A stretch of 64,000 bases of DNA from Cruorifilaria tuberocauda (lineage: Eukaryota; Nematoda; Chromadorea; Rhabditida; Onchocercidae). Below the pieces are notes generated by a model, which had not been told where the DNA came from, did no database searches, and saw only the letters and a list, made by a program, of their open reading frames with translations. A program made the position numbers and the translations under genes. This document shows positions 40,359 through 51,106 of this stretch, piece by piece. The stretch covers positions 1 to 64,000 of the forward strand of contig JABVXU010000224.1 in assembly GCA_013365365.1 (NCBI GenBank), written 5' to 3'. Each line of letters begins with the position of its first letter. The stretch's first letter is position 1.

Positions 40359-41847
40359 CAAAGTTCGGATCACTGGAACAATTATTATAAAATGTCCCAT
40401 ATCTTAGTTCAAATGATCCACAGTGAATGAATGAGTCGTCACCTTCCTATAGTGATCGAAGCTGAATGTTCAATGGGAATATTCTATAAGACATTTTATT
40501 CTAACGATTAATTTTACGAAATAATTTTATTTCAGCGCTCTTGACATTTCCGTCACACTTAATATGGCAGGCATGAAAGTGAATTACATTTCTTGGCATG
40601 GAACGAAGATTTTTATCTTACTTGAAATGTTTGAAATTCCTAACAGATTCTGAATGAAATGAAAACACAGCTGTTGGAAAACAGGAATATTTTATTATAT
40701 AAATGTATTGAAACAAAATTTTGTATAGCAGAACTTTATCCTATAAGATTGTTTTTCAATAGTTAGATTGTTGTAAAATGTTAAATGGATTCTGTATTGT
40801 TTATTTAATTTTCTTTGTTTCCGATCGAGTATAATTAATATGCTTTATTTGCTTACTTAGTTTCCTTTGTTGTGTATTTCGGTTCGGTTCTGTTATTATT
40901 TCTCCACTAGAATATTTCCAGTACTACTAACATTAGTATGATCGTATTTCGAGATTATCATCGACTGCTATCAGGAATGCTATCATTTATATTAACCGAT
41001 TCTGCTCGTGATATCTTCTATTATTTTATAATACACTGGAGGAATAAATCCTTTTCGTAATTAGTAAAACATTTATCATAAATTCCATCTATATCAATCA
41101 CAACAATAACAAAGGAAAAAGCTTCTACAACAACATCTGTCATAGAATCGAAACAGTCGAATAAATTCGATGAAACAATTAAAGTAATTTTGTATTATAG
41201 ATGTCGGCGATTTCCTTCAACCGCGACAAGATTTAAGTTGTTCCTTTCTAGCCGAGAGTGTTCTTTCTTTCCTGTTATTGTCGACGATCTTCGTTGACCA
41301 CGACAGTCCTTCTTTCTTTCTATTCGTAAGTAAGCACACTGATATCTTCTGTGATAGCTGATACTCTTCGGGGTACCTCAAACTTGGGTAATTAAACCTT
41401 TATTACTTTAGATTTCATAGCATATGATAACACGACATTAACACACTAAAAATTCCCGCAATATCCAGACGAGTATTAAAGACGATATTCAGTCAGACAA
41501 AGAGATACGGTAATCGTTTTACCCTTTCGTTCAGCCGCCACCCACCTTGAAACCAAACCTTTCCAATGCTTCATAGTTTGGTACTTTCTTTATTCTGGAG
41601 GAGGAGGTCTTGACCAATCAAATTTTAAATTTAAGAACAAAGGATTTCCTTAACAAAGATTGTAAAACCACAAGCATACATTTAGCTTACAATATCAAAT
41701 CCAGAACAAAGGATTTCATCATTCTTCATTTCCTCGCTTTTTCAGCGACAGATGAATATCGACTGAACCCAAGAATTCAATCCTATCACCAATATTCATC
41801 ATATACACACAGTGATACCCTGCTGTCTGTCTCTACTGCAACTATTG

Positions 41848-41910
41848 CACGCACACACACACGCCAAACGCACGCACACACGCACGCACACGCACACACA
41901 TACACATATG
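41848..41910. repeat. CA/CG-rich microsatellite
   Basis: Interrupted ACAC / GCACGC simple repeat, seen directly, at the left edge of a CpG-richer block. Confidence 0.9.
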
Positions 41911-42322
41911 TAAAGAGAAAAGAACGACCGCTAAGATTGTAGGGCATCCATTGATTCCGCGCTGTGCGTTGTCGGTTGGTGTCTTCCGTGGTGCTCGCTT
42001 GTGAGGAAATGGTGCGCTTCAGTCCTCGTTCCGTTTCCTTCGTGAATTAACGTGAGAGGAAGGAAAGCTGAAATGGTCTACGTGGGTGCTTCTACCCTAA
42101 TCTCCTTCATCTTCTCTCAACCGAAAGCCGTCGTTTTTCGCATGTTCTTCCAAAAATTCTCCCTCTCATTATACTGCTCTGATGGCGTAAGAACTAGCGC
42201 CTGATCCGGTTATTGTTTCCGGTGCTGAACTCATTCCCACTCATTTTTTTCCTCCGTTTTTCTTTGTTTCAATTTTTCGACTTTTTTACTCGGTATATTT
42301 GAGTACTGTATTTTGTGTGGAT

Positions 42323-43618
42323 ATGCAACAACGTATGCATTCCGTTATCGGTACGTATAGCTTCGCGATTGCCTGCAGAAATACGCGTGCATTAGTCGCT
42401 ATGTTCAACACATTGACCACCATCATCCGCTAAAGTAAGCTTTATCAATTAGTAACAACTTTTCCATCAAATGCATGGCTTATTTCGATTTTGGAATTAT
42501 TTATGATTATCCATGATTAGTTTATGACGCAGGACGAACCATTATTTTACCGATATTTTTTTCTTTAATTTCACAGCTTTCTTCATTTTATGACTTCAGA
42601 AAATGACCAGTACAATGCGGCAGTAACAGATCATCCAGCTGATCACATTGGTAAATAGTCCTAGTGGAATGTTCCTGGATATTTGCTTATTTTCGAGATT
42701 TAAACATCAACAATTCTTCAAATCGAGTAGCAGCTGTACTGTTTTACCTCGATATTGCACGTCAGGACAGTTCCTCATAGATTCTCCAACAGCCATACGG
42801 TAGGCTACCGGAGATGATTGAACATATGGACCGGACGCGCCTTATCGTGTATACGCAATGTGCTTCTGTTTTATACATTTACTTCATTATTTTTGATGAT
42901 GTACTAGCTTTCCAATTTCACATATCGATGGGATTGAAGTTAGAAAATAAATTTGGTCATTTTCTCTGATAATAGTTCATTCATTCTGCCAAACGAATTC
43001 CATGCTGCTGTTAATGTGAATCTGTACCAGTTATGAAATGGTCATTTTATGGATCTTACTAATCCAATATTTAGACATAAAACTGTATCCACAAGTCAGA
43101 ATTTGTCTTATAGGGATTTATGATCGTAGAAATGGACGATAGCCTTCCGTTGGCCAAGTATTTCTCTGAAAAATACTCATTTGTAGTTATACTAATTAAA
43201 CTTCGGTAGACCGCCAGTTAAGGTCGAGTAATTTAAAAGTACATAAAAACTAAAAGTTCTGGTCTTGAGAATAATGATCCTTAATATAGTTTAGGTTGTT
43301 TCGACATTTTCAGAACTCAACTACACCTAAATTTTCTTGAATTCATTACCAGTGTTAGAGCCTCCCTAAACTACCATATATTTATTAGAATTACTTCTAA
43401 ATAACTCTTTTTCACTTTATTATCAAAATCTCAAAAAATAATTTGTACCATCTCTTTCTATTCGCCCAATCTATATACGCGTAATACAAATATTCTTATT
43501 ATTACAGTGGAAATTTTAGCTTGGTAGCAGTTTATTTCCTTCAAATTTATGGCCGTATAAAATTTTTACAACGTTCAGTTGTATTCCGAATACTGATATT
43601 CATTTGGGAACCGGAAAT
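42323..43618 (+). CDS. Candidate unrecognised gene (5' exon chain)
   Basis: I do not recognise this product. Four possible exons are compatible in phase: 42323-42350 (MQQRMHSVI), 42600-42650 (ENDQYNAAVTDHPADHI), 42766-42799 (GQFLIDSPTAI) and 43508-43618 (R/GNFSLVAVYFLQIYG...). They have reasonable donors (GTACGT, GTAAAT, GTAGGC, GTAAGA) and acceptors (TTCAG, GTCAG, TACAG). If the third exon is not spliced it ends at a TAG (42801-42803), giving a 38-residue peptide. The chain begins directly after the CpG-richer block at 41.9-42.3 kb, which would suit a promoter. There is no homology support, and short phase-compatible exons can arise by chance. Confidence 0.25.
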
Positions 43619-44386
43619 GTAAGAGAGACTGTACTTACATGGTGAAGAGTTATCACTGTCCATTGTCGCGTAATGAATTTGTGCAACGGAGGGCAAAGCG
43701 GAGATCCTTAAAGGTTTTTCGAATGGATAAATAATAATTTATCCCAACTTACTTGAATACTGTCTCGAATTTCGCTTTATCTAAAGATAACGAAAATCAA
43801 TTCTTGAGAATCACTCGATACTCTGGTGAATAAATCTGCTATGGTGCCGTCTGTTAATTAATGTGGAGTGTAAACGCAGTCATCTGCATTATAACGACAA
43901 GCATTCAAAAGTTGTTTTAATTTTTACCTTTTTCCCATTATCGATCATCTGTTGAGAATAAAGAGTGATTGCGAAGATTCTTGAAACTGTTATGCTATAT
44001 AGCTAGTTGCGTATCTTAGAAGAATAACTGTTATTTATAACTTCGCTAATGCTTTCTATCTCAACATGGCACAACAAGAATATGATGGCAATGATTGCAT
44101 TTCCATCCAGTATCATCAGAAATTGTTTTAACAAAATTAGTTGGCAACTGAAGTTCACAGTCACAGTGCTCTTCATATTGAACTTCGTATTATTATATCT
44201 GATTTCATCTCCTAATTTCGTAAGCTTCGAATTGATATCGCAGGAATTGTTTTTGTTGACTGTTTTAATGCTTGAGATTTACTTTGAAATAGATATTTAA
44301 TTACAAATGCTGAAATGGACATCTTCACTCATTGATGACAACTTTTTCGATGTCATTCGATGATTGGTAGTTTCATCATAAATATT

Positions 44387-46153
44387 TCAACCAATCACCA
44401 CTTCATCATGTCTCCAGGTCAGGAATTTCAAATAGCTGTCGAGACCATAAGTACATAGTGCTCCAAATGAGAAGAACTGAAAATTTTTTGCGAGCATTCT
44501 CAATCTGCCTAACTAAAAATTAATAAAATTTCCAATTAGTAGGAACTAATTAAGTCTTCCTTTTTTCTATCAATGCCACAAGCATCCTGCTATTCCATTA
44601 TATTTTCATAAACGTAAAAACGAGAAGTATTAACATTCAGTCTCTAAATAGGACTGATTTCAATAATAAAATGTGTATGCATTTGATAAATTTCAAATGT
44701 GCGCAAATAATTAATGCTAGATTTTGTACTTGTCTATAAAACACGCAAGTTTACGATGTTTCACAGCGCATCTGAAACATGAAAAGTGAAATAGATTAGT
44801 GTTATAAAATTTGTGTACCGAAGCTAGACCGTAACCGGTTATGGAACGAAATCGTGCCGCGACTAAAGTTAACACACAACCACACATGAAGAAGAACACG
44901 GCCCAGGCAAAGTAAAATATCATTTCCTGTAAGATGAATCTATAAACAATATTCAGCCATTGATAATATACATTTTTTTCCACTTTTCCTTCGAAAAAGC
45001 TCTTAATGTAATAGCATTGACTAAATAAATCAGTAAAGAAAGTAGCTAAGAGTAAAGAAAGTTGGTAAAATTTAATAAAGTTTATTCATAATAGACATTC
45101 AAATTTCTGTCTTATTATATAAAACCTGAATTTAATGAGGACTCGCAGTTAGGAATCAATGCAAAAATTCGTAACTGCTAAAACAATTAATATGAAATCC
45201 TTACGGCAACTATCCAAGGTATTTGACATAAGAGATCCACGATATGAAATAAGTAAAGGATTAGAAGAATGAATGATACCAGCATACCGCATATACAAAC
45301 AAAGATGATCCATCCGGCACCGGTATAATAGATAGGACCGCCCACTAGCACACATACGCAGCAAATGAAATCCAAAGCCTGAAAAAAGATGGTAGATGTC
45401 ATAGGTTCCTCTCAGGCTCCAGTTGGATAATGACTGCAAAATTTTTCCACATTTTAGGGACTTCTAGAAAAACTATTTTGTTTACTTCTTGCAATACTTA
45501 CTATTTAATGTTTGAAAGTATTATTTATTTTCCGTTTCGAATTCCTATTTGTATTCTGCCTCTTTAATTATGAGGAAACAGAAATAATAAGTCAACTTAA
45601 ATGTTTACGTACGTGATAGATGACTGGAAAAGTAAGAAAATTATTTGCACGTTTTTATTGTTCGCTTCCCTTATTTGAAGCAAATTTAATGTTGTTTATG
45701 TGCGGTTATGAATTAAAAAATGAAATAATTCCTACTTTCATGATTCTAATTTCATGCAAGACAGTGAATGGGAGAAAGGCCTTCTATTCGGCACAAAACA
45801 TCTCAGAGAAAGGCTTTCATCTTTATATATATTAGCATTAACCTTCTCTACTATATCGCGCTAACTCAAATTTTTCCGTAGTGGAATTTCGGAAGAAAAA
45901 CAACAAAACGTTCTTAAGGGAAATGAATCTTTTAGAAGGAAAATAAATCTTTTAAAAGTGTTATAACAAGAAAAAAGAAATTTTTCAAAATGAAAATACT
46001 TACAATGCATATACACTTTAACATTCCGGGTAATGTTTTCAAGTAATTCAGATCCAACTTAGCTTTCACAATTTCCATCTGATAATAGGCTTCTGGTTGC
46101 TGATAATTATGAACATCGGTAGTAAGTTCCGTGATAAGTTGTTGATTATTCAT
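44387..46153 (-). CDS. MARVEL-domain four-helix membrane protein
   Basis: Four minus-strand exons, all phase 0: 46153-46004, 45378-45205, 44926-44819 and 44476-44387. They encode 173 residues. A hydrophilic ~37-residue N-terminus precedes YLKTLPGMLKCICI, typical of the start of a MARVEL domain. Four helices follow: near 42-66 (..ALDFICCVCVLVGG), 71-96 (WIIFVCICGMLVSFILLIL), 109-132 (FAWAVFFFMCGCVLTLVAA) and 145-160 (ending FGALCTYGLDSYLKF). The final exon is easy to miss: a nearer acceptor at 44771 would give only a six-residue tail and no fourth helix, whereas 44476 restores the family-typical TM4 and a short cytoplasmic tail. MARVEL proteins (MAL, plasmolipin, CKLF-like) act in membrane apposition and vesicle trafficking. 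The exact subfamily is not resolved. Confidence 0.85.
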
Positions 46154-47090
46154 TATTATTGTATTATCCTATGAGCGTAGATTTTCGTAAAATAATCTGG
46201 AAAATTTCGTATTTGTTGCTCAAACATTAAATTTTCACTGGTTTCAAATGAAGACCGGAATGATCTTCGATCTTTCTTTAATGAGTGTCAAGTGATTAAA
46301 GAACTAACCAGTTCCTCCTCATCTCCTCTCTATTTGTTTTTTCTCTTATGACGAAGTAAATTTGAGTAATGAGTAATTTTTTTCATCAAATTAATCACTT
46401 TATTTTGAATTATTTGTAAATGAACGGGGAGAAAGGGAGAGAGAGAAAAGGAAAAAATGCTCCAGGAAACGGGATGTTAAAAAGAATGAACTTTTAAATC
46501 AGAATACTTGCAGCAGGTACATCCAATTACCCAATCAATTAATGTTACTACAAATAATAATGAGAGTTATGATGGTGTTACTTAGAAGTAAGACTAAGCT
46601 AAGAATGATTTAAATTGAAGTGAAAGTCAGCTGTTCCTTAGTGATAGTTCAGAGTTGAACGATCTGTGGAGAGACTCTCAATAATAGTTTTTCTTTTTTT
46701 ATTGTAAATATGTAGTTGTTTGCTTCAAAAATGTTGATTTATTTGTCGGTTGTCATGTATCGTATTGATGATGATAATTACGCTTTATTTATCCGAAGAG
46801 AGCAATATTTATTTCTTTTTCTTGATGAAATCTTCAGAGATGATTAATTGACCCATTAATTGATTGATAGGTTAATTAATGAAAAAAAGCTAGCTGAAAT
46901 GTTTGACCAGTTTGAATCACATTTCAAAAATAAAAAATACTTTTGTTTCTCACTCAACATTAAGATTTAAGATAAGACAATTAACTCGTCACGTACTTTT
47001 TTAGCACTCTATCTCATTCTATTAAAATCAGCTATCAGTAAATTAATAATTAAGTGCGTGACGTAAGTATATATTCAACAAATTCCTGAA
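46154..47090. promoter_or_regulatory. Divergent promoter region (MARVEL gene / acid phosphatase)
   Basis: About 0.94 kb lies between two head-to-head genes, so both promoters should be here. Near the phosphatase start is a GATA-type site (AGATAAGA, about 46970-46976) and a CRE/PAR-bZIP-like GTGACGTAA at 47058-47066, 25-33 bases before the proposed ATG. An imperfect inverted copy of the latter (CGTCACGTACTT) lies near 46988-46999. Motif matches alone are weak evidence of function. Confidence 0.35.
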
Positions 47091-50000
47091 ATGTTATTGA
47101 ACAATCAGTTCTCAACCTTATTGAAATGTGTCATTGTTAGTTATCTAGCTCATGCTAGCCTCGTCAATCTCCAGAATAATGGAGGAAATGAATGATGCAT
47201 CATTATCTTCTAGTCTTTTACATTGGAACGATAAGATCGTAAACCATTGCATGATCCTTTTACGCATTGTGCTGAGTATCAATCCTTGATCCTTTCGAAC
47301 GATTTGGCCTTGTTGCAGATTTTAACTGTTTGCTCCATCAATTTTCGCTCTTTTTACCCCTCTCTTCCCATTTATTTATTACGTCACCATTTATTTATTC
47401 TATTTGATATCGCAAACAATTTTTATTTGTGCAAAAATTTCTCTCATTAAATTTGTGTATAGGTCATTTAGGTCGAGGAAAGCATTTTATAATGGATCAA
47501 TATCAGCAACTGCTTCTATATTTCCAGTTATTACTCTCTTCATAGACTGATGTTAACACCTGTTGTACTCTTGTTTTTAGCAACAATACTCGGTGATGCG
47601 GATGAGCCACTAAACTTAGTAACTATTATCCCCCAGAAAGAAAGTAAGCAATGGATTCATTCGAAAAAAGAATCGAATACCGAAAATGGTTAATTTTTCT
47701 TAACATTTCATTCTCTGTTAAATAAGAAAAAGACTATCCTATAAATTTCTGCTATATAACGAGACTGTTATTGCAAGGATAAACAAAAATTAAGAAGTAT
47801 TGAGCCAACAGCCGATCGTAAATGCGAAATTAATTGCCTAGCTTAGTCGTTAACTGAAATCTAGGCGCTTACTGATACTTCCATACCATTGCACCAAACA
47901 AAGTGATATACTGTACTGAAAATAGTTTTTCAGAATATTTTTCATTAACCTTAATAATACGATAATGATATTTCAGAATGCAGTTTTGGAAGTTACGGAT
48001 GTCGAATGGCTTGTGTAAATGGCGGTGTGTGTTATAAAAATAATTTCAACAATCTTCGATTTTTCCTTGTTGGTGACACTGGAGGTAAGTAATTATTTAT
48101 ATTTATCCTAAATATTTTAACTAAAAACAAATTAAATCTTCTTCTTTTTCAATGTTTCTAGTCATTTTACTTCACCACAAAATCGAATCGAAAGCGGAGC
48201 AGCAGAAATTAGAATAATTGCCCAAGTTACCTTGTAACAATACGTTTTTGATAGGCGTGCAACCTCACTTGCGTCCCAAATATTTTGCCATTTTCTACTC
48301 AATTTAATTCATTAAGTCATATAATATCTTAATATTAATAATTTAGGTTTACCTATTTATCCATATACCACATATGCGCAAAACTTAGTTGCGAAGACAA
48401 TGGCAAAAATTGGTGAGGAAGAAGATATCGAATTTACTGTTTCGACTGGTGATAATATTTATTTCACGGGAGTGAAAAATGAATTCGACCAACGATTCCA
48501 GGTAAGTTTGAAATTTTTTATTATATAGTATTACTGTCGAATTCAATTAATATCATTAATAGTATCAGATCATCGATATCAGTAGAAAGAGGATGAAGAA
48601 TGAATTATGAAATCTTAAAATTTAGATTCTTTATTTTATTATTTTAATCATAAATTTCACGCTTTTAGAGAACATTCGAAAATGTCTACAAAGGCGAAGC
48701 GTTACAGAAGCCATGGTACTTAGTTGCTGGCAATCATGACCATTTTGGGAATATTTCCGGACAAATTGCTTATACAAATCGAAGTCAGCGGTGGTACGTT
48801 TTTTATCCTAATGAATTAAATATAATAAAAATGTTACGAACTGTGTAATTCTCAAAGAGAATTAGCGATTAATTGGAAAAGACAGTTTGCTGATAACGAT
48901 GTCTTTTTAATAAATTACAGTGTGATTGACGAAATATGGTTCGAATTTTCAATCAAAATGATAACAGATTGATATGTGATAATCCGATTTCCAGGACTTA
49001 TCCGGCAAGCTATTATAAAGTATCTTATGCATTCGGGAAAAATGCCACACTGGTGGAATTTCTAATGATTGATACCATTTTGCTTTGTGGTAACACACGA
49101 GATATTACGGAAGGTGGTTTTTTTGATATGATTCTTGCAACTGTTGACAAAAATCCAGATGCGCCAAAAGATCCAACAGCAACACAAGCACAGCTAGATT
49201 GGATCAAAGAACAATTGAGTAGTTCGAGGTTCTATTTAAAGTTTTTTTTTAATCCTTTAAATCATATCAAAATTTGTTCTAAACATCTCATCAAAGCTTT
49301 AATGAGATTCCAATGAAAAATTAAAGACTTTCTTGAGCTCTGCAATCTTCTAGTTTATTTCACAAAGTCTTTCTAACTGAAAAAATTTTAAAAGCAGAGC
49401 TGATTACTTGTTTGTTGTTGGTCACTATCCGGTCTATTCCATATCTGAGCATGGCTCAATGAATTGTTTGATTAAAAAACTTAAGCCACTTTTGGAAAAG
49501 TATCATGTTACAGCTTACGTTGCTGGGCACGATCATACGCTCCAAGTAAGATTTTTAGATACTTTTTATGCTTCTGATTCAAGTAAAACAATGATGCAAA
49601 GACTTGGAAACCAATCAATTAATGCATCCTCATTTCAAAACAAATTTTGCAGTAGCCAGAGTGAAATTCTGTTATTTTAAAGACACCACCCATTTAGTCG
49701 TTATTTTTAATAGGAAGAAAGTTCAAATGGAGAAAAAATTTGAAAAGCTTTGAAAAAAATTAATATATCCATTTTGAAATACTTATGCGAAGCCGAAATG
49801 TAAAATGGTAAATTTACAGCATATTATTACGGAACACTCATTATCCTCAGATAACGTAGAAAAAATTCCACTTCACTATATCGTTAGTGGTGCTGCGTCC
49901 CGATCAGATCGCTCAGTTAAACACATCAATACAATACCGGAAGGATCATTACGTTTCAAGTAATCAATTAACTCGTCATTTCATTAGCTATCTTAATCGA

Positions 50001-50298
50001 TAAAGGCTTAGCATTTGTTAATTTAAAGCTGATGATAAGGTAAAAAAAAAAATTTTCTGCGTAATTTTCATGTTAAATTATTTGGAAAATTCTTGCACGA
50101 ATAAGTTAGTAGTATTGCAGCTATCCAACAGGATTCAATCCATTCTCACAACTTGGTTTATCGAAAGGTGGCTTTATTTATGTGAACATAGACGGAGAGA
50201 AAGCTACTCTTGCATTTTACAGTGGTAAAGGTGATCAAAAATATTCTTACAACATGTTACCTCGGAGCAAGTTCACGATGAGCGAATCGAAGAAATGA
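47091..50298 (+). CDS. ACP5: Purple / tartrate-resistant acid phosphatase (ACP5-like), secreted
   Basis: A binuclear-metal phosphomonoesterase of the small (mammalian-type) purple acid phosphatase family. Nine exons: 47091-47139, 47581-47643, 47977-48084, 48347-48501, 48669-48793, 48995-49228, 49398-49545, 49820-49959 and 50121-50298. They total 1200 bases, giving 399 residues. All seven metal ligands of the family are visible: Asp 71 (GDTGG), Asp 109 and Tyr 112 (GDNIY), Asn 147 (GNHDH), His 254 (GHYPV), and His 289 and His 291 (GHDH). The start is inferred from a hydrophobic leader ([16 protein letters not shown]) whose exon end fits the phase of exon 2. Unlike human ACP5, there are about 60 residues before the catalytic domain, including a Cys-rich segment ([18 protein letters not shown]). 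AATAAA at 50326-50331 follows the stop by 28 bases. Confidence 0.93.
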
Positions 50299-51106
50299 TT
50301 TTCTTGTTTCAGTGAAAAAATCCTAAATAAATTCTCAAACTCTCATACAACTTGCTGATTGGTATTTTTATCTTCAGGCATGTTCCATTTCATCTCAATT
50401 CATACCAACATATTCCTCTTCTCTCCACTCCCGAAATATAATGTGCCTTATATCAATAATACGTTTGGAAAGCTCAAATATATGACTGATTTTTCTGAAT
50501 TCATTTTTTTGCCATACTTCGTCAAAAGTGTTGTAATGCTTAATGATAATGCGAACGTTTTCACTATCATTGGAAACGTCTAACATTCCAGGCAACTTCT
50601 TCACTGATTGCTACTTTCCTAATGTTTTCTACTTCTTTGTACCTTACAAACTTATCAGCGAATGTTTTCTATGAAATGTACAGTCGCATGAAAATTTGTC
50701 CAAATTCACATAAAAAGTATGCAGTGCAGCTCTCCCGGCATTTTCAAGTAATAGAAAATCGAATGGAATTATCGAAGTAAAAAGTTTACAGTTCTTCTGC
50801 CATTGTTATTCTTTTGGAACATATGCCAACCCAAATGCCTATATGTCTTCTTAGTTCATATTCTCGGAAGTCTACAAGAGGCTTCTGGCAAATTAACTTC
50901 TTCAACTAATCCTGTTCGGGGAATACCGAAGTAACTGACCTTCTCACAAAAGTAATGAAGGACTGTTGTCTTCCATTCCGCCGTAACATGATATTCGTCT
51001 CTCGTTGCAGTAGTATTATTTTAACGGGCTGCGAATTTATAAGCATTTAAAGATTGAAAATTGTGTTTGATGGATGTTCTGCGTGAAGTTACGGGATAGT
51101 AGAGGG
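50299..51106. other. Intergenic region between acid phosphatase and PHAF1 homologue
   Basis: Holds the phosphatase poly(A) signal (50326-50331) and, on the right, a possible trans-splice or intron acceptor (CTCGTTGCAG ending at 51010), 97 bases before the PHAF1 start. A minus-strand open frame (50395-50604, 69 residues) has no family match or partner exon and is not called. Confidence 0.5.

Larger units (their letters stand above)
39709..42322. other. Intergenic region with CA-rich and GC-rich patch
   Basis: No recognised exon. It contains a perfect 18-base tandem pair at 40323-40358 and a CA-rich microsatellite at 41848-41910. From about 41900 to 42320 the composition is markedly GC- and CpG-richer than the background, as expected for a promoter or 5' UTR. 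No classical motif can be assigned. Confidence 0.5.

Noticed and set aside
44049..44300. 83-residue hydrophobic plus-strand open frame
   Set aside because: No phase-compatible partner with the candidate exon chain upstream was evident and no conserved motif; likely chance in AT-rich DNA.
50395..50604. 69-residue minus-strand open frame downstream of the acid phosphatase
   Set aside because: Lies in the probable 3' flank of the phosphatase gene, without splice partners or recognisable motif.
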